Positions 35,746 through 42,875 of a DNA stretch of 64,000 nt are shown one piece after another. A program made the position numbers and the translations under genes. Positions within the stretch are counted from its first letter, which is position 1, and every line of letters starts with the position of its first letter. Location of the stretch: positions 1 through 64,000 of the forward strand of contig CAWDDB010000005.1 of assembly GCA_963800975.1 (NCBI GenBank). The letters run 5' to 3'. The notes beneath the pieces are model-generated. The model was not told the origin of the DNA. It did no database searches and saw nothing but the letters and a program-made list of their open reading frames with translations. Source of the stretch: JALYGY01 sp963800975 (lineage in GTDB: Bacteria; Actinomycetota; Rubrobacteria; Rubrobacterales; Rubrobacteraceae).

Positions 35746-35747
35746 CC

Positions 35748-36014
35748 GTGCTAACGGAAGCGGAGAAGGATTACCTGGTGCGAATGCAGCGGTTCTTGCG
35801 CGAGAGGTGGGAGGCCGCGGACCAGGGCAGCGCCGTCGTGCGCCGACACGAACTCGCGCCGCTGTCGGAGGAGGCCGGCCTCGAGGAGCCGGTGGGGTGG
35901 AACCTTTTCGCCCTTTCGGAGAGCTACGTGTGGCGAGGAAGCTACGTGCCCGAGAGCCGCTCGAAGGAGCACGGCTTCACGGCGGCGAAGCTCGAGTGGG
36001 TCGTAGCCGAGTAG
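35748..36014 (+). CDS. hypothetical protein
   Basis: 88 residues; GTG 35748-35750 behind GGGAGGTAG. LTEAEKDYLVRMQRFLRERW then HELAPLSEEAGLEEPVGWNL and FTAAKLEWVVAE. Helical N-terminal half. Directly followed by the 153-residue gene (3 bp gap), so the two form an operon. No recognised domain. Confidence 0.6.
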   Translation: MLTEAEKDYLVRMQRFLRERWEAADQGSAVVRRHELAPLSEEAGLEEPVGWNLFALSESYVWRGSYVPESRSKEHGFTAAKLEWVVAE

Positions 36015-36017
36015 GTA

Positions 36018-36479
36018 TTGGACCCGCCGCCAAAGCCGCCAATCTTGATGCACCTCACGGACAGGGAATGGCGTCGTCGTTCGGCCGAGGCCATCTTCGA
36101 GGTGGAGCTCTTGCTGCGCGAGGAGGGGCCCCTGAAAAGTACGTGGCTATCGGGCCGGGACCCGAGAGGAGAACCGATGAGGAAGATCTTGCAGGTTATG
36201 CCCGCCGACGGGTGGCGGGCGCTCTACGTGAGCCGCGCTCCGGGCGGGGCGGCGGCGCTGGAAGCTATTCCCCTCGTGGCGTGGTCTCTCTGGGAGGACG
36301 AGGACGGAGATCGAGGGATCTCGGGGCTGGACTCGGACGCGCACGGCTTCACGGACTACGCGGACGAGGCGAGCAACTTCGTGTGCTACCTCTCCCCCGG
36401 CATGGACCCCGAGGAGAGGCGCGAGAGCGCGGAGGCGCGCCTGGAGCAGTCGGAGCGCAGGGCTTCGGAGCAGGCGTAG
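36018..36479 (+). CDS. hypothetical protein
   Basis: 153 residues; TTG start 36018-36020, 3 bp after the upstream stop, with an ATG ten codons in as the alternative. Core HLTDREWRRRSAEAIFEVEL and MRKILQVMPADGWRALYVSR, then IPLVAWSLWEDEDGDRGISG. The alternating hydrophobic pattern suggests a small alpha/beta domain. The end is a charged helix rich in Glu and Arg. Function unknown; coupled to the 88-residue gene. Confidence 0.6.
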   Translation: MDPPPKPPILMHLTDREWRRRSAEAIFEVELLLREEGPLKSTWLSGRDPRGEPMRKILQVMPADGWRALYVSRAPGGAAALEAIPLVAWSLWEDEDGDRGISGLDSDAHGFTDYADEASNFVCYLSPGMDPEERRESAEARLEQSERRASEQA

Positions 36480-36650
36480 TTAGCCAGGCCCCGTCCCGGT
36501 ACCCTTAGACGGCATCATCCCCAGCCCCGGCGCTTCCTCCCCCTTTGGTGCCGGAGCTTCTCCTTCGATGTACTTTTCGGGCACCCAGGACGCATAACAA
36601 AGGCGAGCACCCCCTTTCCGGGTGACTCTCACGGCCCCCGGCCCTTGCAT
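36480..36650 (-). CDS. small hypothetical ORF
   Basis: 56 residues from ATG 36648-36650; GARLCYASWVPEKYIEGEAP then a Gly/Pro/Lys-rich end. No clear ribosome binding site. Convergent with the operon at 35748-36479. Weak support. Confidence 0.28.
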   Translation of the reverse strand: MQGPGAVRVTRKGGARLCYASWVPEKYIEGEAPAPKGEEAPGLGMMPSKGTGTGPG

Positions 36651-36794
36651 TCTTAGTCTGCCATCGCCGGGGGTTGCGCCCGTGTTTGTGTGCAGCACAC
36701 AAGCTGCAGAGGCTACGGGATCTCCTCGTCCATCCGCCCCCGCTGCCTGAGCAGCCGCCGGTCGGCCCTGGACCGGGACGCGGTGGGACGGCAT

Positions 36795-37031
36795 TCAGCC
36801 GATGCCCATCCTGCCCTCGGACCCTTCGACGTCGAAGTCCTCCGATACCCCCGACGCGTGGTCGTGGTCGACGACGCAGTCGAGGTAGACCCTGAGCCTG
36901 CCCGCCAAGTGTTCCACCGCCTCGTCGCGCGCCCGCAACGCGGGCGACCCGCACTCCTCGCAGACCAGCCCGTCCGTTCGCGCCTGTTTCTCGACGAGGC
37001 GCCTTTGCTGATCGGTAAGCCTGAGCACCAT
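36795..37031 (-). CDS. small hypothetical protein with CxxC
   Basis: 78 residues; ATG 37029-37031 behind GGAAGGGGGCG. LTDQQRRLVEKQARTDGLVC and EECGSPALRARDEAVEHLAG, then RLRVYLDCVVDHDHASGVS. One CEEC knuckle plus Cys and two His near residue 52 could bind a metal. Helical N-terminal half. It lies 16 bp upstream of the RTX gene's stop on the same strand. Not a recognised family. Confidence 0.6.
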   Translation of the reverse strand: MVLRLTDQQRRLVEKQARTDGLVCEECGSPALRARDEAVEHLAGRLRVYLDCVVDHDHASGVSEDFDVEGSEGRMGIG

Positions 37032-37047
37032 CCTTACGCCCCCTTCC

Positions 37048-37563
37048 CTACATCCCTCCTCCGAAGGGTTCCGCTATCTTCTCGCAGTTGCCGAAGGGTC
37101 CGGTGCCCGGAGCAGGCTCGTCGAAGGGCGGCGAGGTCTCGGCGCTGACCACCGTGTCGTTGCCCGGCCCGCAGTCGCCCACGTCCGTCTCCCCGTCCCT
37201 AAGGTAGATGGTGTCGTCGCCCGCGCCGGCGTACACCTCGTCGTTGCCCGTGCCGCCGCTCGCCCGGTCGCCGCCGCCACCGGCGTAGATGGTGTCGTCG
37301 CCGGGTCCGCCCAGGAGGACGTCGTTTCCCGCCCCGCCGCGCAGGGTGTCGTCGCCGTCGTTGCCTCGCAGCTCGTCGTTCCTCTTCAGGCCGGAGAGCG
37401 TGTCGTTGCCCCCCTTGCCGACCACGTAGTCGGCCTGGTTGGTGCCCACGAGCGTGTTGTCGGCGTCGTCGCCGATGAGGACTTGCGCGAAGGCCGCGCC
37501 CGCGCCTAGCGCCAGCACGGCCATCGTCGCCGCGAACAACAGAACGACCCTCTTCTTTCCCAT
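37048..37563 (-). CDS. secreted RTX calcium-binding protein
   Basis: 171 residues; ATG 37561-37563 behind GGGAGGGT. Signal peptide MGKKRVVLLFAATMAVLALG with a cleavage site after AFA. The mature part is a run of RTX nonapeptides such as GKGGNDTLSG, GNDGDDTLRG, GGAGNDVLLG and GGPGDDTIYAG, which fold as a calcium-filled parallel beta roll. Two cysteines near the end (GDCGPGNDTVV and GNCEKI) recur in related proteins here. It is secreted, with no enzyme domain. A similar protein lies at 39766-40320. Confidence 0.88.
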   Translation of the reverse strand: MGKKRVVLLFAATMAVLALGAGAAFAQVLIGDDADNTLVGTNQADYVVGKGGNDTLSGLKRNDELRGNDGDDTLRGGAGNDVLLGGPGDDTIYAGGGGDRASGGTGNDEVYAGAGDDTIYLRDGETDVGDCGPGNDTVVSAETSPPFDEPAPGTGPFGNCEKIAEPFGGGM

Positions 37564-37970
37564 ACACCCTCCCATTCCCGAACGCGGGGAGCTACCGAGG
37601 GTGCCCCCCCTTCAACAGACCCAAGCATCATACACTTCGCGATGGTCGGGCGCACGAAGCCCCCGGCGGCTCCTTGGGCGGGTCCAAGCTGCGGATAACA
37701 CGCCCCGGTCCCATGCAGGCCACCGCATATCCATCCATCCGCGTAGCAAGGTGAATGCCCGGGGCCGGGCACGGAGGCCCTTAGACGGCCTTACAGGGGC
37801 CTATCGGGACGGGGCTATGCAGGATCCGGTATACGTACTTCCGAGAACCGTAATTCTAGGACGTACGGTGAATTAGGGACGGCGCGTCGGCTTCGGGGAC
37901 GTTTGGGGCGCCTTCGAAGGGGATAGGGAGCATCGCTGGGCCCGGTGATGCTCCCGTTGCTCCTGACGGG
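37564..37970. other. intergenic stretch with element copy
   Basis: Upstream region of the RTX gene. It contains the dispersed element at 37838-37878 and, left of it, GGGACGGGGCTATGCAGGATCC-like sequence shared with the copy at 10600. No gene is supported. Confidence 0.5.
37838..37878 (+). repeat. dispersed TCCGAGAAC...GGTGAATTAGGG element
   Basis: CTTCCGAGAACC, then ACCGTA...TACGGT (6-bp inverted repeat), then GGTGAATTAGGG. The hairpin bases differ from other copies but still pair, i.e. they co-vary. It is 93 bp past the sulfotransferase stop and 275 bp upstream of the RTX gene. Confidence 0.75.
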
Positions 37971-38735
37971 TTAGCGCCGTAGGCGCCGGCCGAGGCGCAG
38001 CACGGCGAGCCCCGCCAGGGAGACGCCGACGGCGAGCGCGGCGGCGGTGAAGAGGCGTACGCTCCTGACCCATCCCCGGTAGGCTTCGCCGTCGTTGAGG
38101 TGCGGGAACGGCTTGTCCGGAACCTCGACGCCGAGGAAGTCGCACAAAGGGCCCCACCCTTGCTTGACCTCGTAGACCAGGAGCCTCCCCGGCGGGACGC
38201 GCCGCTTGACCTCTTCGTTGTGCCGCTCGAAGGCCCCGATGGCGTGCCCCCGGTCCCCGAACCTCCCGTCGAAGTCCCCCTCCCACACCAGCTCGGAGAC
38301 GAACCGGCTGGCGCGGATGAGCCGCCTGGCCCTGGGCGTGACCAGGCCGGCCAGGCGGAAGGCCACCGAGTGGTAAGCCCCCGAGGTCCTGTAGATCGTG
38401 TCGCGGGCGCTCTCGTACCACCTCTGGGGGTCGCGGACCGTGAGGATGACCTTCGCGTCGGGGTTCCTCTCCAGCAGCTCGCCGTAGAACGTGCACCCCG
38501 GCCAGTCCACGGTGGCCCGGTAGTCGCCGAGCACCCGCTCCCAGTCGACCGGATCCCCCCGCATGGCGGCCCGCCATTGCCCCATGTGCTCGGGGTTCCT
38601 GAACAGCTCCTTCGTGTGGTAGCAGGGCCCGAAGCCCAGCTCCTCGAGGGCGGCCTTCATGGACATCGTCCCGGTCCGCCCGAAGCTCGCTCCTATCACC
38701 TCTAGGTTAATGCCCGCTCCTTGGTAATCTGGCAT
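37971..38735 (-). CDS. sulfotransferase family protein, C-terminal membrane anchor
   Basis: 254 residues. ATG 38733-38735 was chosen because the PAPS-binding loop IGASFGRTGTMSMKAALEEL starts 13 residues later; the frame is open to 38825. The 3'-phosphate motif is represented by KVILTVRDPQRWYESARDTI, and PPGRLLVYEVKQGWGPLCDF is the usual C-terminal piece. A single hydrophobic helix (LFTAAALAVGVSLAGLAVL) followed by RRLRR would anchor it. These P-loop enzymes transfer sulfate from PAPS to carbohydrates or small molecules. No good ribosome binding site is visible. Confidence 0.82.
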   Translation of the reverse strand: MPDYQGAGINLEVIGASFGRTGTMSMKAALEELGFGPCYHTKELFRNPEHMGQWRAAMRGDPVDWERVLGDYRATVDWPGCTFYGELLERNPDAKVILTVRDPQRWYESARDTIYRTSGAYHSVAFRLAGLVTPRARRLIRASRFVSELVWEGDFDGRFGDRGHAIGAFERHNEEVKRRVPPGRLLVYEVKQGWGPLCDFLGVEVPDKPFPHLNDGEAYRGWVRSVRLFTAAALAVGVSLAGLAVLRLGRRLRR

Positions 38736-38780
38736 CTGTCGGGGCTTCCGCCACAGTGTAGCCTCCGTCGCCGAGAGGAC

Positions 38781-38850
38781 GGTTCTCGGAAGCCCCCGGC
38801 GGTATACGGACTTCCGAGAACCCACATTCCCCGAAGGTGGGTGAATAGGG
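38781..38850 (+). repeat. dispersed element with extra inverted copy
   Basis: CTTCCGAGAAC (38811-38821), hairpin CCCACaTTC/GAAgGTGGG, then GGTGGGTGAATAGGG (38836-38850). In addition GGTTCTCGGAAG at 38781-38792 is a perfect 12-bp inverted repeat of CTTCCGAGAACC at 38811-38822 (18-bp spacer), so two alternative hairpins are possible here. 76 bp upstream of the sulfotransferase start. Confidence 0.75.
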
Positions 38851-38885
38851 GGAGCGGCCCGGTTTGGTGAGGTGTGCCGCCCCCC
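38848..38885 (-). terminator. hairpin terminator of secreted-protein gene
   Basis: GGGGG-a-GCGGC paired with GCCGC-CCCCC (one bulge), about 20 bp past the stop codon at 38904. It directly abuts the dispersed element. Confidence 0.6.
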
Positions 38886-38903
38886 TTACCGACCCCGAGG
38901 ACT

Positions 38904-39551
38904 CTAGGGGGTGCCCTCGGTGGCGCATAGCGCATGGGCTATCACGGACCAGGTGTCAGTGGTGCCGGGCGGTATCTCGTTCGCTTTGACGAAAACGGCC
39001 GTATCGAGGGGGTCCATGACGGTCACCACGACGTCGGCCACCTGGTCCGGGAAGAGGCCGGTCTTGCCGCCCGCGACGGTGTAGCCGCTCCCCACGAGCA
39101 CCTTCCCAGCCGGACACCTCGCCGTAACCTCCTTGCCAGAATCCGAATCGACGGCGCTGTTGGCGAGGACCTCCTCGATGCCGTTGACCCCGATCTGGTC
39201 TGCGCCCTTGCCGTCCACCTTGTCGGCGTTGAGGTTCGCCGCCCTTCCGGCGCCCGCGTTGACGTTTATCGGCGCCCTGCCCTCCTCCACCCTCAGGTCC
39301 AGCGCCCGAGAGCCCGCAGCCGAGGAGTCGTTGTCGACGACCAGCATCGAGCCACCCGCGTTGGATCCCCTGAGCGTGGTGAGGGCGTTGTTTATGGTGT
39401 TGGTCTCTCCCAGCTCGAAGGGGTCGCCCGGCACCGCCGCCAGGGCCATGGTCCCCACCCCCAGCACCAGCGCCAACACCAGGGCCAGCCCGAACACCAT
39501 CGCCGCGGTCCTCCCCACCCACGCCACCTTGCCCGCCACGCTCCTGATCAT
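38904..39551 (-). CDS. secreted protein, MIRSVA family (intact member)
   Basis: 215 residues; ATG 39549-39551 behind GAGGGAG. Leader MIRSVAGKVAWVGRTAAMVF and a hydrophobic helix ending MALAA. The body reads FELGETNTINNALTTLRGSN, SMLVVDNDSSAAGSRALDLR, APINVNAGAGRAANLNADKV and a C-terminal domain with two cysteines (VTARCPAGKVLVGSGYTVAG). The NLNADKVDG phrase is frequent in actinobacterial surface proteins. It is the complete version of the truncated copy at 30500 and the frameshifted copy at 33428. Function unknown; secreted. Confidence 0.82.
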   Translation of the reverse strand: MIRSVAGKVAWVGRTAAMVFGLALVLALVLGVGTMALAAVPGDPFELGETNTINNALTTLRGSNAGGSMLVVDNDSSAAGSRALDLRVEEGRAPINVNAGAGRAANLNADKVDGKGADQIGVNGIEEVLANSAVDSDSGKEVTARCPAGKVLVGSGYTVAGGKTGLFPDQVADVVVTVMDPLDTAVFVKANEIPPGTTDTWSVIAHALCATEGTP

Positions 39552-39670
39552 GATCCCGCTACTCCCTCATCCGCCTCTAGTAACGAAGGCAGCATAGGGC
39601 GCGGGGGAGGGAGGGCGCATGAGTAACCTTACGCATTCTGGTTACTCAATCCCGCGATTCTCCTGGCCCA

Positions 39671-39712
39671 GACTTACGACAACCCGTCTTCTAAGCAGTT
39701 GGGTGAATAATG
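39671..39712 (+). repeat. divergent copy of dispersed element
   Basis: GACTTACGACAAC followed 16 bp later by TTGGGTGAATAATG. Only the right half is well conserved. It lies past the stop of the RTX gene at 39766 and 120 bp upstream of the secreted-protein gene start. Confidence 0.4.
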
Positions 39713-39765
39713 CGGCGGGCGGTCCTCAGAGGAGCCCATGCCCACCGGACGGGCTCGGGGTACGC

Positions 39766-40320
39766 TCAGAAACGCTGCTCACAGTTGTCGAGCACCGTGT
39801 CCCAGGTATCGGCGTTGAAGGTGTCCTTGCCGCCCCCGCAGTCGACGGTGTCGAGGCCGTCGCCGTCCGCCGTGTCGAGGAAGTCCGGTCCCGGTCCGCC
39901 GAAGAACCGGTCCTTATCGCCCCCAAACGCGTCTTCGATCCTGTCCGCGCCCTCGCCGCCCATCAAGACGTCGTCGCCCGCGCCGCCCTCCAAGACGTCG
40001 TTGCCCTCGCCGCCCATCAAGACGTCGTTGCCCGTGTCGCCATCCAAGACGTTGTCAGGATCGCCCGATGCGCCCGGCCGGTCGTGCCCGCGGTTGCCCG
40101 CTACCACGTCGTCGCCTGGCCCGGCGTATACCCCGTCCGCCCCGCCCAGGGCGACGATGTAATTGTCGGAGGCGTCGCCCGTGATCCGGTCGGGCTTCTG
40201 TGTGGCGACGCACCGGTCCGCGCCGCACGGGATCGTCGCCGCCACCGCGACGCCCGTGGCTACCAGGACCAGCATGGCACCAGCCGCCAGCGACCCCACG
40301 AGGTACGTCTGCCTCTTCAT
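39766..40320 (-). CDS. secreted RTX calcium-binding protein
   Basis: 184 residues; ATG 40318-40320 behind GAAGGAG. Signal peptide MKRQTYLVGSLAAGAMLVLV with AVAA at the cleavage site. Repeats such as GDTGNDVLMG, GGEGNDVLEG, GGAGDDVLMG and GGEGADRIED bind calcium. Mature cysteines flank the repeats (ATIPCGADRC near the start, VDCGGGKDTFN and DNCEQRF near the end), probably a disulfide-closed beta roll. Paralogue of the gene at 37048. Confidence 0.88.
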   Translation of the reverse strand: MKRQTYLVGSLAAGAMLVLVATGVAVAATIPCGADRCVATQKPDRITGDASDNYIVALGGADGVYAGPGDDVVAGNRGHDRPGASGDPDNVLDGDTGNDVLMGGEGNDVLEGGAGDDVLMGGEGADRIEDAFGGDKDRFFGGPGPDFLDTADGDGLDTVDCGGGKDTFNADTWDTVLDNCEQRF

Positions 40321-40629
40321 CCTCGCTCCTTCTCGGAAGGGCCAGCAAAGCAGGTTAGCCTGCCTCAGTGGCGTTACGGTAGTAGCTTTCGATGCCCCGT
40401 AGCATCGTCACTCTTCGTTTCAAGGCCGTGCTCTTTCGTCCGACGAGGTGGGACGAACCCGTACGCCCGCCTCACACGCTAGCACGGCTAGTATCGAAGG
40501 TAACGAGATCGCACGCCTCCCCCATTTGGCACATTTTTGTGAACTCCCGAGAACGCCTACTTTGCACGCGCTCGGGTGACTAGGGCCTTGAGGAGTGTTG
40601 GACCGGGGCTTTGCGTGCTTCTGCGCTTT
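40321..40629. other. intergenic stretch with element copy
   Basis: Upstream region of the RTX gene. Holds the dispersed element at 40544-40585 preceded by CCCCCATTTGGCACATTTTTGTG. No gene is supported. Confidence 0.5.
40544..40585 (+). repeat. dispersed element, CTCCCGAGAAC...GGGTGACTAGGG
   Basis: CTCCCGAGAAC, a 16-bp spacer, then CTCGGGTGACTAGGG. It lies 45 bp past the stop codon of the 67-residue gene at 40630 and 224 bp upstream of the RTX gene start. Confidence 0.6.
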
Positions 40630-40833
40630 CTAGCCCGCCGCCTCGAAGGACTGACGCGGCTCCTCGCGCAACGCCTCGATCGCCTCCATCGAACTCGCGC
40701 GGACCGGTCCGGAGCGCCCGCACCCCAGGCAGTGGGCGAACTTCTTTTCGCCGCCGACGACGGACAGCACCTCCACGGGGTAATGGGCGTGCTCGCAGCT
40801 CCGCCGGTCCACCGGCTGCTTCCTTCGGTCCAA
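40630..40833 (-). CDS. small zinc-ribbon-like protein
   Basis: 67 residues; TTG start 40831-40833 behind GAAAGGA. SCEHAHYPVEVLSVVGGEKK followed by FAHCLGCGRSGPVRASSMEA gives C-x-H...C-x2-C, a likely zinc knuckle. The tail EAIEALREEPRQSF is helical. Upstream lie CAAAGATGG and CACTTGGGGGATG on the minus strand, shared with the region next to 11668, plus a partial element at 40944. Function unknown. Confidence 0.6.
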   Translation of the reverse strand: MDRRKQPVDRRSCEHAHYPVEVLSVVGGEKKFAHCLGCGRSGPVRASSMEAIEALREEPRQSFEAAG

Positions 40834-41208
40834 GGCGTTCCTTTCTGCAGGGAGCGAGGTAAACGGTAAACCGGGCCAAGGACGGTTACATCCCCCAAGT
40901 GGACCATCTTTGCCGTTGCATACGAGTTGCATACCGTATCGAACTTCCCAGAACACCTCTTCCGAAACTGTCCGAAAATGGCCCGGGTCGCCGTTTGGCA
41001 CCTTCCTTACCCGGCCATCAGTAAGTGAATCCTTAGCGCATGGTGTAAGGAACTGCGCACATGAGGTCTATTGGCTTGGGCGCAGAACGAACCTAAACTC
41101 CACAATACGGCACGGGCGCTCATAGCTGCGAAGCAAGGGAACCGGATCGAGGGGCCCGACGAGTAGAGTGCGACCGGCGCGTGCCACGCGCCAGAGGGAG
41201 GCGAGAGC
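40834..41208. other. divergent intergenic region
   Basis: Between the zinc-knuckle gene and the cystathionine gamma-synthase-like gene. It contains CTTCCCAGAACACC at 40944-40957 and the block ACATCCCCCAAGTGG...ATCTTTGCCGTTGC at 40888-40918, both shared with 11600-11680. No gene is supported. Confidence 0.45.
40944..40957 (+). repeat. partial copy of dispersed element with extended left flank
   Basis: CTTCCCAGAACACC. Its left flank (ATCTTTGCCGTTGC, GTTGC, GAACTTCC) matches that of the copy at 11668 with a few differences, which indicates a repeated unit of about 90 bp rather than just the two short motifs. Confidence 0.5.
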
Positions 41209-42429
41209 ATGAGGGACTTATCTGGGGCGAAGCACGCCGCCACGAAGGCGGTTTGGGCGGGCGAGGACCGCTACCTCGTCGACGGGGCCACGCAGGTTCC
41301 CATAGTGCAGAGCATACCGTTCGGATACGATGACCTCGACGAGTGGATGGGCGTCGCCCTCGGCGAGCGAGAAGGCCACATCTACACTCGCAACACCAAC
41401 CCAACCACGCACGCGTTCGAGGAGAAGGTACGGGTGCTGGAGGGGGCGGAGGACGCGACGAGCTTCGCCACCGGGATGGCGGCCGTCAGCAACACCCTCT
41501 TGGCTTTCCTGAAGCCCGGGGACCGCGTGGTCTCCGTCAAGGACACCTACGGCGGGACCAACAAGATCTTTCTCGAGTTCCTACCCAGGGCGGGGGTGGA
41601 GGTAAAGCTCTGCGACACCGCGGACCCGGGCGCCGTCGAATACGAGATCTCCAGGGGCTGCGCCCTGCTTTATCTGGAGACGCCGACGAACCCGACGCTC
41701 AAGCTGGTGGATATCGGGCGCCTTGCGCAGGCAGGGCGTGAGGCTGACGCCGTTGTCGTGGTGGACGGCACCTTCGGTACCCCCATAAACCAGAGCCCAC
41801 TCGCCCTGGGCGCGGACCTCGTGCTCCACAGCGCCTCCAAGTACCTCGGCGGGCACGCGGACGCCCTTGGCGGCGTTCTGTGCGGGCCGCGCGAGCTGGT
41901 GCGCCGGGTGTACCACTACCGTGAGATCAACGGCGCCGCCCTGGACCCCTTCGCTGCCTACCTGCTCTTGCGCGGGATGAAAACCCTGGAGCTGCGGATG
42001 GCTCGCCACAACGAGAACGCCATGAAGGTGGCTCTCTTCCTGGAGGGCCACCCCGCGGTCGAACGGGTCTTTTACCCCGGCCTGGAGTCCCACCCGCAGC
42101 ACATGCTCGCCAGAAAACAGATGCGGGGTTTCGGCGGGATGCTGAGCTTCTCGCTCGTGGGCGGGTACGAGGCGGTCAAGGACTTCCTCCCGCGCTTGCA
42201 AATCGCGCACCGCGCGGCGAACCTGGGGGCCGTCGAGACCACCGTGGGACCGCCGGCCACGACAAGCCACGTCGAGTCTAGCGCCGAAGAGCGCGAGGCG
42301 ATGGGCATCCCCGAGTCGCTCGTGAGGTACTCGGCGGGCATAGAGCACGCTGAAGACCTGATCTCGGATCTGGACGCCGCGTTGTCCGCCAGCGGCGCCG
42401 TGACCGACGGATCCGCCGAAACCGAGTGA
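41209..42429 (+). CDS. cystathionine gamma-synthase family PLP enzyme
   Basis: 406 residues; ATG 41209-41211 behind GAGGGAGGCGAG. Cys/Met metabolism PLP-dependent fold: YTRNTNPTTHAFEEKVRVLE, SFATGMAAVSNTLLAFL, KDTYGGTNKIFLEFLPRAGV, LYLETPTNPTLKLVDIG, DGTFGTPINQSPLALGADLV and the PLP lysine in HSASKYLGGHADALGG. The C-terminal ESLVRYSAGIEHAEDLISDL is typical. It could be cystathionine gamma-synthase/lyase or a methionine gamma-lyase-like enzyme. No other sulfur-amino-acid gene is nearby. Confidence 0.92.
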   Translation: MRDLSGAKHAATKAVWAGEDRYLVDGATQVPIVQSIPFGYDDLDEWMGVALGEREGHIYTRNTNPTTHAFEEKVRVLEGAEDATSFATGMAAVSNTLLAFLKPGDRVVSVKDTYGGTNKIFLEFLPRAGVEVKLCDTADPGAVEYEISRGCALLYLETPTNPTLKLVDIGRLAQAGREADAVVVVDGTFGTPINQSPLALGADLVLHSASKYLGGHADALGGVLCGPRELVRRVYHYREINGAALDPFAAYLLLRGMKTLELRMARHNENAMKVALFLEGHPAVERVFYPGLESHPQHMLARKQMRGFGGMLSFSLVGGYEAVKDFLPRLQIAHRAANLGAVETTVGPPATTSHVESSAEEREAMGIPESLVRYSAGIEHAEDLISDLDAALSASGAVTDGSAETE

Positions 42430-42875
42430 GAATCGTGAAGCCCGAGCAAACAAGGAAGCGGCGGCGACCCGGATGCCCACCGTAGGGAAACCAGTTGGCG
42501 GGGGCAGAACGTTGTCGGAACGCGCCGAGAGCGGAACTGCCGCATCGCAATTTCGGGCTTCGAGAACGCGGGGGCAGGACGTCGCACGCGCGTCCTCCGC
42601 GATTGTGGGGAGCGGATCGAACCCGAGACACCAATGCGCTGAGGCGCAGCCCGGAGGGCTGAAGATTCCGGGGGTCGTGCGTCGGTTCTAGAGCGTATCG
42701 CAGAGGCGTTGTGCCTCTGCGATACGCGCGGTCAGCCATCGGCATTCAGCGATCGGCAGGTTGTTTCCTGATGGCATTCGCACCTAGGTTCGGTCTCTCT
42801 GCAGGCCAAGCATCGAATTGATCAGCCGCAAGCTGCGCTTGCACGACCGCAGCGCAATAGCTAGCGATAGCTATT
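42430..42875. other. intergenic stretch between convergent genes
   Basis: No gene is supported. It contains the strong hairpin at 42694-42726 and, just after it, GGTCAGCCATCGGCATTCAGC, similar to the CTGACAGCCGATGGC sequence upstream of the ATP-grasp gene at 47838. Confidence 0.5.
42694..42726. terminator. bidirectional hairpin terminator
   Basis: Perfect 14-bp stem CGTATCGCAGAGGC/GCCTCTGCGATACG with a 5-nt loop. It sits between the convergent PLP-enzyme gene and the 472-residue gene. No long T tract on either side. Confidence 0.6.

Noticed and set aside
10..41000. Integron-like cassette array (same-oriented small genes with a repeat between)
   Set aside because: The repeat lacks attC core sites (RYYYAAC/GTTRRRY), no integrase was found, and the genes have their own promoters and terminators.
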